Source: an uncultured Bacteroidota bacterium (GTDB lineage: Bacteria; Bacteroidota; Bacteroidia; Chitinophagales; Chitinophagaceae). From it: a DNA stretch of 10,926 nt. Shown piece by piece: positions 1 to 6,360 of this stretch; positions within the stretch are counted from its first letter, which is position 1, and the number at the start of each line of letters is the position of its first letter. The stretch is from contig CAIJZG010000218.1 in the NCBI GenBank assembly GCA_903825065.1, positions 1-10,926 of the forward strand, written 5' to 3'. Both the position numbers and the translations under genes were made by a program. Below the pieces are notes generated by a model that searched no databases, had not been told where the DNA came from, and worked only from the letters and a program-made list of their open reading frames with translations.

Positions 1-24
1 AAGCCACTCAATTGAGTGGCTTTT
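1..24. terminator. Palindromic, probably bidirectional terminator next to tRNA-Asp
   Basis: Positions 1-22 are a perfect palindrome: a GCCACTC / GAGTGGC stem with an AATT loop, flanked by AA and TT. TTTT follows on the plus strand (21-24). Read on the minus strand it lies 1-2 nt beyond the mature tRNA 3' end, so it would terminate the tRNA transcript. The U-tract in that direction is cut by the window edge after two T. The T-run on the plus side means it could also stop a gene entering from the left. Confidence 0.75.
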
Positions 25-25
25 G

Positions 26-99
26 CGGACCGGACGGGACTCGAACCCGCGACCTCCGCCGTGACAGGGCGGCATTCTAACCAACTGAACTACCGATCC
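26..99 (-). tRNA. tRNA-Asp (anticodon GTC)
   Basis: The reverse complement folds as a 74-nt cloverleaf. The acceptor stem GGATCGG pairs with CCGGTCC, including one U-G pair. The D arm is GTTC/GAAT, the anticodon stem CCGCC/GGCGG encloses the loop CTGTCAC with anticodon GTC, and the T arm is GCGGG-TTCGAGT-CCCGT. The discriminator base is G (position 26). The sequence aligns nearly base for base with E. coli tRNA-Asp. The 3' CCA is not encoded (CAAAA follows), so it must be added after transcription. Its own promoter lies upstream at 141-173 and a palindromic terminator follows. A plus-strand reading frame across this tRNA is spurious. Confidence 0.98.
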
Positions 100-140
100 G
101 TTTCCTCAAAATTACCCCATGGGGGTCGTTTTTCGGTTGG

Positions 141-173
141 CAAAGATAAGGGTAAAGCCTTCTTAAAAACAAA
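141..173 (-). promoter_or_regulatory. Promoter of tRNA-Asp (Bacteroidota -33/-7 type)
   Basis: On the minus strand there is a TTTG (170-173), a 21-nt spacer, and TATCTTTG (141-148). This is a perfect match to the Bacteroidota -7 consensus TAnnTTTG with acceptable spacing. Predicted initiation near 134 gives a leader of about 35 nt before the tRNA. The leader contains the 10-bp palindrome CCCCATGGGG (115-124), which may be a processing hairpin or chance. Confidence 0.7.
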
Positions 174-176
174 TCT

Positions 177-206
177 TTTCAAAAAAAAATGCAAACCTTA
201 TTTTTA
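177..206 (+). promoter_or_regulatory. Weak candidate promoter of accA
   Basis: TATTTTTA (199-206) matches TAnnTTT but lacks the final G. A TTTC at 177-180 lies 18 nt upstream, and an A9 tract (181-189) sits in the spacer. Initiation near 213 would leave a leader of about 12 nt before the accA ATG at 225. It is chosen by position and partial consensus only. Confidence 0.35.
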
Positions 207-224
207 CGGTCTCAAACATGAATT

Positions 225-1235
225 ATGCCTCAATACCCCAATAGACAATTTTTAGATTTTGAACAGCCTATCAAGGATTTATATGAACAAATTGATGATA
301 CCAAGAAGTTAGCTGAAAAAAATCCTAAGATAGATTATAGCGCTACTTTGGAGCAATTAGAAGCTTCTATTATTGAAAAGAGAAAAGAAATTACGGCTTC
401 TCTTACCCCTTGGCAAAGGGTTCAATTGAGTCGTCATCCTGATCGCCCGTATACTGTAAAGTATATTCAAAATATGACTACTAATTTCTTAGAGCTTCAT
501 GGCGATAGAAATGTAAAAGATGATAAAGCAATGGTTGGTGGCTTTGCTGAACTTGATGGCGAGACAGTGATGATCATAGGCCAGCAGAAAGGAATCAATA
601 CCAAAACTAGACAGATGCGCAATTTTGGTATGGCAAACCCTGAAGGCTATCGCAAAGCCCTGCGTTTGATGCGTCTTGCTGAAAAGTTTAATAAGCCTGT
701 TATCTGTTTAATTGATACACCAGGTGCATATCCAGGTCTCGAAGCTGAAGAACGTGGACAAGGAGAAGCGATAGCGAGAAATATTTATGAAATGATTCGC
801 TTAAAAGTACCTATTGTGATAGTAATAATTGGTGAAGGCGCAAGTGGAGGCGCTTTAGGTATAGGAGTAGGGGATACAACATTAATGATGGAGAATACAT
901 GGTACACAGTAATCTCTCCTGAAAGTTGTAGTTCTATTTTATGGCGCAGCTGGGATAAAAAAGAAGTGGCAGCTGAACAGTTAAAATTGACGGCTACTGA
1001 CATGAAAGGCTTCGGACTGGTGGATGAAATTGTTTCTGAACCAGATGGCGGTGCACATTGGGATTATATAGCTGCAGCAGAAATTTTGAAGACTCAAATC
1101 ATCAAATCTTTAGCTGAATTGAAAACAAAAACACCCGAACAACGAGTTAACGATAGAATCATTAAATATGGTAAAATGGGTTTCTGGGAAGAGTTCGATG
1201 AAGTTGAAGAAGAACCTTTCATTACAAATTCTTAA
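225..1235 (+). CDS. accA: Acetyl-CoA carboxylase carboxyltransferase, alpha subunit
   Basis: AccA pairs with AccD to form the carboxyltransferase that moves the carboxyl group from carboxybiotin on AccB to acetyl-CoA, giving malonyl-CoA for fatty-acid synthesis in the cytoplasm. The 336-residue product has the family layout. An N-terminal helical part (about 1-75, with the typical LDFEQPI near residue 10) precedes a crotonase-like carboxyltransferase core. Family signatures include GDRNVKDD, RNFGMANPEGYRKA, D164-TPGAYPG-171 followed by EERGQGEAIA, and the glycine-rich G203-EGASGGALG-212 that forms the oxyanion/CoA-binding part. The length is slightly above the usual 310-320 because of a longer N-terminus and an acidic C-terminal tail. 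ATG 225 is the first in-frame start; an ATG at 218 is in another frame. No Shine-Dalgarno is visible, as usual in this phylum. dapA follows 47 bp later on the same strand and may be co-transcribed. Confidence 0.97.
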   Translation: MPQYPNRQFLDFEQPIKDLYEQIDDTKKLAEKNPKIDYSATLEQLEASIIEKRKEITASLTPWQRVQLSRHPDRPYTVKYIQNMTTNFLELHGDRNVKDDKAMVGGFAELDGETVMIIGQQKGINTKTRQMRNFGMANPEGYRKALRLMRLAEKFNKPVICLIDTPGAYPGLEAEERGQGEAIARNIYEMIRLKVPIVIVIIGEGASGGALGIGVGDTTLMMENTWYTVISPESCSSILWRSWDKKEVAAEQLKLTATDMKGFGLVDEIVSEPDGGAHWDYIAAAEILKTQIIKSLAELKTKTPEQRVNDRIIKYGKMGFWEEFDEVEEEPFITNS

Positions 1236-1282
1236 ATTTGCTTGCCACTTTTAAATGTGGTTGGATCATAAACAAAACTAAC

Positions 1283-2167
1283 ATGTCGTCTTTACGTAAA
1301 ACCCTCCGCGGTACTGGTGTTGCCGTTGTTACTCCCTTCAAATCTAATTTTGAAATTGATTATCCCGCTTTGGATAAAGTGATTGAATCATTGATACATG
1401 GGGGCGTTGAATATATTGTTACACTTGGCACTACTGGTGAAACACCCGTACTTGATAAACAAGAGAAGATAGATATTGTAAACCATACTTTTAATCAAGT
1501 TGGTGGACGTGTCCCTATTGTAGTAGGAATTGGAGGAAATAATACACACGAGCTGATCAAAGATTTACAACAAATTCCATTAGATAAAGCAGCTGCAGTT
1601 TTAAGTGCTTCACCTTATTATAATAAACCATCACAAGATGGTATTTATTATCATTATAAAGCATTGGCAGAAGCTTCCCCCAAACCGATTATTCTTTATA
1701 ATGTTCCTGGTCGTACTGGAAAGAACATGACTGCTGATACTACATTAAGATTGGCTAATGATGTTCCCAATATTGTGGGCATTAAAGAAGCTGGAGGCGA
1801 TATGGCTCAATGCATGATTTTATTGCGAGATAGACCAAGTGATTTTTTGATCGTCAGTGGTGATGATGCACTTGCACTTCCGCAATTAGCTTGTGGTATG
1901 GATGGTGTAATAAGTGTTGCTGCAAATGCATTCCCAAAAGAGTTTTCTGAGATGGTTCGTTTTTGTTTGAATGGCGATTTTGCTTCTGCAAAACAGATTA
2001 ATGATACATTGATTAAAGCTTATGAATTGATGTTTGCAGAAAATAATCCTGCAGGTGTAAAAGCTTTCATGACAGAAATGGGATTGCTAGAAAACTATTT
2101 AAGATTACCAGGGGTTCCTTTGAGTAAAGGGATACATCAATCTGTGAAATCCTTTTTAGGGAAATAA
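1283..2167 (+). CDS. dapA: 4-hydroxy-tetrahydrodipicolinate synthase
   Basis: DapA condenses pyruvate with aspartate semialdehyde, the first committed step to diaminopimelate and lysine. The protein is a TIM-barrel lyase of 294 residues, the normal length. Visible active-site elements are G49-TTGE-53 (T50/T51 of the proton relay), SPYYNKP (Y112/Y113, the tyrosine given across the dimer), Y139-NVPGRT-145 (Y139 catalytic, R144 carboxylate binding) and the Schiff-base lysine K168 in GIKEAGG. The reading frame is open back to a TTG at 1238. I choose ATG 1283 because MSSLRKTLRGTGVAVVTPF aligns with the family N-terminus, whereas the 15 extra residues (LATFKCGWIINKTN) do not look conserved. It lies 47 bp downstream of accA without an obvious promoter, so a shared transcript is likely. 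Confidence 0.96.
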   Translation: MSSLRKTLRGTGVAVVTPFKSNFEIDYPALDKVIESLIHGGVEYIVTLGTTGETPVLDKQEKIDIVNHTFNQVGGRVPIVVGIGGNNTHELIKDLQQIPLDKAAAVLSASPYYNKPSQDGIYYHYKALAEASPKPIILYNVPGRTGKNMTADTTLRLANDVPNIVGIKEAGGDMAQCMILLRDRPSDFLIVSGDDALALPQLACGMDGVISVAANAFPKEFSEMVRFCLNGDFASAKQINDTLIKAYELMFAENNPAGVKAFMTEMGLLENYLRLPGVPLSKGIHQSVKSFLGK

Positions 2168-2185
2168 TTTTTTGGTACCTGTAGT

Positions 2186-3139
2186 TTATTTTTTACCTAT
2201 AAACAAACTTACTCTTTGTGCAAAGAGTGTTGGCGATTCCTCCATAGGTACATGCCCTACACCTTTTACTATTTCAAGTTCACTATTCGTAATTGCTTTG
2301 TTGAATTTATAAGCATTTTCTACAGGTATCAACTGATCTTTATCCCCCCAAATAATTAGTGTAGGTGTTTTGATCTGCATGATATTTGCGGTTTCATCTT
2401 TATATAAATTATTTTTAAAACGATCTATTAATGCCTCCCGATTTCCTTCACGAATAAGGAGGTCGAAATAACGATTCTCTTGCCAGTTCTTAACCTTTGA
2501 CTGATCCCCATATGCTTGGTGCAAACTCTTTATTACTAATGCTTTTGGCGTAATATATTTTACAATATTTCTAAGTATGGGCATCTGTGCAATTTTAAAT
2601 CCAATAGCACCTTTGGGTTGAACAGAGGGAAGTATTCCAGCTGCATCTACCAATACCATTTTTGTTACTTTTTCTGGATGTAATAAAGTGTATTGCCAGG
2701 CAATATTCCCGCCTAATGAATTACCAATAAGAATACATTGATGAATGTTCAATCTTAGTAAGAATGAATCTAAAAATTTGCAATAGTAGTCGATGGTATA
2801 TTCCTTTTCAGGATTGGGGCCGGTTAATGCAAAAGCGGGTAGGTCAAATCGGATTATTCGCTTTCTATCTTTTAAAATACTTGTTACACTATCCCAAGTA
2901 AATAAAGAAGAAGCTGTTCCGTGAATGAAAACTATTGGGATGCTATCTAAAGAATTTCCTTCGTCTCGATAGTGCACTTGCATTCCCATTAAAGGGATAA
3001 AACGGGATTCTTTGTTGCAATACTTTTTTATAAGCGTGTTTACTGGAATATCTTTTTGATAATAACAGCTCACTAATATTGTTATCAGTAACAATATTAG
3101 TAAAGAGATTCGTTTCAAATATTTTAAAAAGCTTTTCAT
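2186..3139 (-). CDS. Membrane-anchored alpha/beta hydrolase, probable lipoprotein
   Basis: This is a 317-residue alpha/beta-hydrolase-fold protein with an N-terminal export segment (KRISLLILLLITILVSC, residues 9-25). It ends in a lipobox-like L22-V-S-C25, suggesting lipidation at Cys25, though a plain membrane anchor is possible. The hydrolase core starts near residue 45. It has an oxyanion HGTASS (73-78), the nucleophile S141 in GNSLGG, probable acid D268 in WGDKDQLIP, and the base H296 in GVGHVPMEE, so the triad looks complete. A helical cap occupies roughly 170-250. This layout fits many esterases and lipases; the substrate cannot be told. It starts 33 bp after mgtE on the same strand and probably shares its transcript. 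It converges with dapA, leaving 18 bp with no clear terminator. A perfect inverted repeat lies in codons 13-22. Confidence 0.85.
   Translation of the reverse strand: MKSFLKYLKRISLLILLLITILVSCYYQKDIPVNTLIKKYCNKESRFIPLMGMQVHYRDEGNSLDSIPIVFIHGTASSLFTWDSVTSILKDRKRIIRFDLPAFALTGPNPEKEYTIDYYCKFLDSFLLRLNIHQCILIGNSLGGNIAWQYTLLHPEKVTKMVLVDAAGILPSVQPKGAIGFKIAQMPILRNIVKYITPKALVIKSLHQAYGDQSKVKNWQENRYFDLLIREGNREALIDRFKNNLYKDETANIMQIKTPTLIIWGDKDQLIPVENAYKFNKAITNSELEIVKGVGHVPMEESPTLFAQRVSLFIGKK
3072..3101. repeat. Perfect 13-bp inverted repeat inside the hydrolase signal-peptide codons
   Basis: The arms are 3072-3084 (ACTAATATTGTTA) and 3089-3101 (TAACAATATTAGT), fully complementary, around a 4-nt loop TCAG. 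In the minus-strand mRNA this is a stem-loop about 40 nt after the start codon, in codons for the Leu/Ile-rich hydrophobic segment. It has no T-run, so it is not a classical terminator. It could tune translation or be a protein-binding site, or be a product of repetitive Leu/Ile codons. Confidence 0.85.
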
Positions 3140-3172
3140 TGCCCAGTGGAGAGATTTATGGAATTTATTTTT

Positions 3173-4564
3173 TTAAAGTAAAATTCCTTTCAAGAAGAAT
3201 AATGCCACACTAAAATAAATGACTAATCCTGTTACGTCAACAAGTGTTGCTACAAAAGGAGCTGAAGAAACAGCCGGATCTGCACCTAGTTTCTTTAAAA
3301 CAATGGGAAGCATTGAACCACTTAGAGTGCCCCATAAAACTACCCCTACCAAACTAAACCCAACTGTTGAGGCTATTTCAATCCAGTGGGCTCCATATAG
3401 ATTAGGAGCAATGCTATGCCAAACGCCAACACGGACAAAACCTATGAATCCAAGTACAGAACCTAATAATAAACCGCTAAAGAGTTCACGTCGAAGTACC
3501 CGCCACCAATCAGCTAAAGTAATTTCTCCTACAGCCATCGCTTGAATGATTAAAGTTGATGCCTGAGACCCACTATTTCCACCAGAAGAAATGATTAATG
3601 GAACAAATAAAGCGAGCACAACAGCTTTCGCAATTTCATCTTCGAAATAACCCATTGCAGTAGCTGTGAGCATTTCACCCAAAAAAAGTATCACCAACCA
3701 ACCAATACGCTTTTTAAAAAGTTTGAGAAGGGGAATATCCATATATGGCTCATTCAAGGCTTCTGTTCCCCCCATTTTTTGCATGTCTTCACTAAACTCT
3801 TCATTGGCTACCCATAACATATCGTCGATCGTTACAATGCCTAATAGAATATCGTTATCATCTACTACTGGAAGAGCCACACGATTATTCATTTTAAAAA
3901 CCTGACTTGCATGTTCCTGATCGTCGTTTACATTTAAGGAAACAACTCGGCCATCTACAATTTCGGAAACTAATTTATCCGGTGTTGCTAAGATTACATC
4001 GCGAATTCTTATATCATCTACTAATTCCCCTTTTTCATTAATAATATAAATTACATCGATTGTTTCACTGTTTTTAGCCACTTTCCGAATGGTGTCAAAT
4101 ACATCTGAAACACTATTTTGGGCAAACACATATACATAATCAGGAGTCATTAAACGACCAACACTGTCTTCAGGATATCCTAAAAGAGAAAGGGTAATTT
4201 TTCTTTCTTCAGGTTCTAATAGCTTTATTAAATCGCGAATTACTGCTTTGGGTAACTCTTCTAAAAAGTCGGTCCGATCATCTGCAGGTAAATCATTGAG
4301 CAATTCCGCAGTTTTGGAAGTGGGAAGTGCTTTGATGATATCTTTTTGTTGAGCAATATCAAGGATTTTAAAAACACTGGAAGCCCTATTGATCGCCATA
4401 TTAGCAATAATCTGAGCTTCATAATCTGGGTAAGCATTGACCAATTCTGCGACATCTGCAATATTCTGATCATCCAAAAATTCACGGATAGCCAGTTTGT
4501 CTTCAGTTTCAATCAGTTGTTCGAATTGCGCTGAAATATTTAATTCTTCTATTTCCTGTGACAT
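3173..4564 (-). CDS. mgtE: Magnesium transporter MgtE
   Basis: MgtE is a dimeric inner-membrane Mg2+ channel/transporter gated by cytosolic Mg2+. The 463 residues have the complete domain order. An acidic helical MgtE N domain covers about 20-135. Two CBS domains follow (about 137-196, beginning R-L-M139-TPD, and about 200-258, ending LLGIVTIDDML). Next are the plug helix region and a transmembrane domain from about 285 to the end, with five predicted helices. Family signatures of the pore domain are P-LIISS-G328-GNSGSQ-334 and DPAVSSAPFVATLVD (429-443). D443 is the likely counterpart of the pore aspartate that binds Mg2+ in the Thermus protein. The start is the ATG at 4564, 78 bp from the divergent SET gene. 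A minus-strand TAAATTTC (4597-4604) is a one-mismatch -7 candidate without a convincing -33 element. No Mg-sensing riboswitch fits in the short leader. A hydrolase gene follows 33 bp downstream. Confidence 0.96.
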   Translation of the reverse strand: MSQEIEELNISAQFEQLIETEDKLAIREFLDDQNIADVAELVNAYPDYEAQIIANMAINRASSVFKILDIAQQKDIIKALPTSKTAELLNDLPADDRTDFLEELPKAVIRDLIKLLEPEERKITLSLLGYPEDSVGRLMTPDYVYVFAQNSVSDVFDTIRKVAKNSETIDVIYIINEKGELVDDIRIRDVILATPDKLVSEIVDGRVVSLNVNDDQEHASQVFKMNNRVALPVVDDNDILLGIVTIDDMLWVANEEFSEDMQKMGGTEALNEPYMDIPLLKLFKKRIGWLVILFLGEMLTATAMGYFEDEIAKAVVLALFVPLIISSGGNSGSQASTLIIQAMAVGEITLADWWRVLRRELFSGLLLGSVLGFIGFVRVGVWHSIAPNLYGAHWIEIASTVGFSLVGVVLWGTLSGSMLPIVLKKLGADPAVSSAPFVATLVDVTGLVIYFSVALFFLKGILL

Positions 4565-4620
4565 AGTTGCAATTTAGCTTTTTGAAGTATAGAAAGGAAA
4601 TTTAGTACTACTGTTTATGC

Positions 4621-4628
4621 TAACTTTG
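4621..4628 (+). promoter_or_regulatory. -7 promoter element of the SET-domain gene
   Basis: TAACTTTG is a perfect TAnnTTTG match, ending 14 bp before the ATG at 4643, so the leader would be only about 8-10 nt. The -33 element is weak: a TTTA at 4601-4604 gives a spacer of 16. The adjacent 8-bp palindrome TAGTACTA (4603-4610) lies between the divergent mgtE and SET starts; its role, if any, is unknown. Confidence 0.5.
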
Positions 4629-4642
4629 TAATAATTTTTTTT

Positions 4643-5026
4643 ATGATATTACCCATACTTGTTGTTGCGCCTTCTGAACTTCGTGGTAGGGGGGTGTTTG
4701 CATTAGAATCTATAGACATTCATACCGTGATTGAAATATCGCCAGTCTTGGTACTCTCAAAAGAAGAACGAACTAAAGCGGAAGAAACGATGCTGTATAA
4801 TTATATTTTTGAATGGGGTGATAATTATGAAATGGGAGCTCTGGGTATGGGTTATATCTCCATATATAATCATTCTTACCAATCCAATTGTATTTATGAG
4901 ATGGATTTTGAGAATGAATTGATGACAATAAAAACCCTGCGCAATATTGCAGCAGGGGAAGAATTATTTATTAATTATAATGCAACACCTGATGATACAA
5001 CCCCCATCTGGTTTGATGTACAATAA
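4643..5026 (+). CDS. Small stand-alone SET-domain protein, putative protein-lysine methyltransferase
   Basis: The 127-residue protein is almost nothing but a SET domain, the fold that transfers methyl from S-adenosylmethionine to protein lysines. Visible motifs run in the expected order: R14-GRGVFA-20 at the start (SAM-binding loop), Y75-NHSYQSNC-83 (the NHS-x3-NC knot motif) and A104-GEELFINYN-113 with the catalytic-type Tyr112. There is no cysteine-rich post-SET region, and the substrate-selecting insert between the two halves is very short. No signal peptide or membrane segment is seen, so it is cytoplasmic. Similar minimal SET proteins are known in many bacteria, generally with unknown substrates. 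A consensus -7 element precedes the ATG. It is divergent from mgtE and converges on the efflux operon with only 3 bp between stop codons. The fold assignment is strong; activity and target are inferred. Confidence 0.85.
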   Translation: MILPILVVAPSELRGRGVFALESIDIHTVIEISPVLVLSKEERTKAEETMLYNYIFEWGDNYEMGALGMGYISIYNHSYQSNCIYEMDFENELMTIKTLRNIAAGEELFINYNATPDDTTPIWFDVQ

Positions 5027-5029
5027 ATA

Positions 5030-6319
5030 TTACCAGTATTGATAACCCATTAATTTGGCTAATTCTAATTTGGAAGCACAAAGTTGATATTGGAATTGTA
5101 GTTTACTAAATTCAGCCCTTTGTACATTGGTACTAGAATTAGTTAGTTCCAGATTAGTTCCAACACCATTTTTAAAACGAATAGCTGCCAAATCTTGTGC
5201 ATATTTTGCCTGATCAATCTGCGCTTGTGTATTTCCAATACGTTCAATATTAGTTTGGATATCAGTCATTGCCTGAGCAATATCTTTTTTGTAATTCGCA
5301 TTTAATGATTCATAGGCAAGTTGTTGTTGTTGCACTAAATGCTCCTGTAATTTAACCTGCTGCTTAGTTTTGCCACCAGAGTAAATAGGAACATTTAATG
5401 TAACTCCTGCAAGGCCATTAAATTGGAATTTATAAATGTCGGGAATAAATCCATTCTTAAAACCCAATCCACCATTCATACTGATATTGGGTTTGTCATT
5501 CAATTTTGTTATTGCAATATCTCCATTCGCTTGATCGATCCTGTCTTTTGCAATTTTAAAATCAAGATTATTATTTACCGAAGAATCGAGTGCTACTTGA
5601 TTGCTAACATTTAATAAATTGAAATCGAAATTATTTCCTGCAACCGCATTGGTTCCAGTAGTATAATTCAGGAGATTAATTTGTTTTTGCAAACTGTTTT
5701 TTAAATCTACTTTCCTATTTTCTTCATTATCAATATTTGCTTGAATATTCAACAAATCAATTTTCAGAGCTTCACCATCTTTTAATTTAGATTGGACTAC
5801 CTTTTTATTTTCGTTCAGGAAATTCAACACACTGTCTTGGATACTGATAGCTTTTTGTAGATATACCATATTGTAATAAATGGTGGCTACTTGATAAGCT
5901 AATTGTGTTTTTAATAATTGAATATTATCCTTTGCAAATTGAAGGTCAGTTTTTGCTCTATCCACATTGGCTTTTAACCTACCAAAATCAGCTAAAATAT
6001 AATGTGCATTTACTGCCGTATTGAAGTTGTGATTGGGCGCAAACTTAAAAAGCTGGGGGGATCCTGGCAAAGCAATAGTTGGTACTGGTGCTAAATAAAG
6101 ATATGATCCTTCTGCACTCACATTTGGATTTTTGCTTGTTTCAATTAATGCAATTTTATCCTCTGCTGTAATAATAGTATTCTCTGCTTCTTTCAGTTTT
6201 GGGAAATACCCAAATGAATGGTTGATGAGATTTTTCAAATCATTATTCACTTGCACCTGGGCTTGTATTTGCAATGCAAAAAGAGCGATGCTAACTGAGG
6301 AAAGGAATATTTTTTTCAT
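5030..6319 (-). CDS. TolC-family outer-membrane efflux channel
   Basis: This is the outer-membrane/periplasmic tunnel component of a tripartite pump. The 429-residue product has a signal peptide (MKKIFLSSVSIALFALQIQA, probable cleavage after A20). It also has the two-fold repeated outer-membrane efflux protein architecture: long Lys/Gln/Asn-rich helical stretches and beta segments around YILADFGR (near residue 110) and LNVPIYSGGKTKQQV (near 310). The second is the typical start of the second beta/helix repeat. FKNGVGTNLELTNSST near the C-terminus matches the conserved YxxGxxxxxELLxA family pattern. It is last in the tetR-hlyD-MFS-tolC operon, 41 bp after the MFS gene with no promoter consensus in the gap. 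It therefore probably depends on the upstream promoter. Its 3' end almost touches the convergent SET gene. Confidence 0.93.
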   Translation of the reverse strand: MKKIFLSSVSIALFALQIQAQVQVNNDLKNLINHSFGYFPKLKEAENTIITAEDKIALIETSKNPNVSAEGSYLYLAPVPTIALPGSPQLFKFAPNHNFNTAVNAHYILADFGRLKANVDRAKTDLQFAKDNIQLLKTQLAYQVATIYYNMVYLQKAISIQDSVLNFLNENKKVVQSKLKDGEALKIDLLNIQANIDNEENRKVDLKNSLQKQINLLNYTTGTNAVAGNNFDFNLLNVSNQVALDSSVNNNLDFKIAKDRIDQANGDIAITKLNDKPNISMNGGLGFKNGFIPDIYKFQFNGLAGVTLNVPIYSGGKTKQQVKLQEHLVQQQQLAYESLNANYKKDIAQAMTDIQTNIERIGNTQAQIDQAKYAQDLAAIRFKNGVGTNLELTNSSTNVQRAEFSKLQFQYQLCASKLELAKLMGYQYW

Positions 6320-6360
6320 GAATGGTTATTTATAAATTCTTGTTTCAATTATTGTTTATT

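Noticed and set aside
16..255. 79-residue plus-strand reading frame (GLEPATSAVTGR... type)
   Set aside because: It is a translation of the antisense of tRNA-Asp, a well-known spurious protein pattern, and it overlaps the accA start.
1238..1282. TTG-initiated N-terminal extension of dapA
   Set aside because: The 15 extra residues do not resemble DapA N-termini, and an ATG at 1283 gives the normal family length.
2168..2185. Terminator between dapA and the convergent hydrolase
   Set aside because: T-rich and contains the GGTACC hexamer, but no stem long enough to call a terminator.
3219..3905. Plus-strand frames of 108 and 79 residues opposite mgtE
   Set aside because: They are antisense shadows of conserved mgtE coding sequence with no recognisable domain or promoter.
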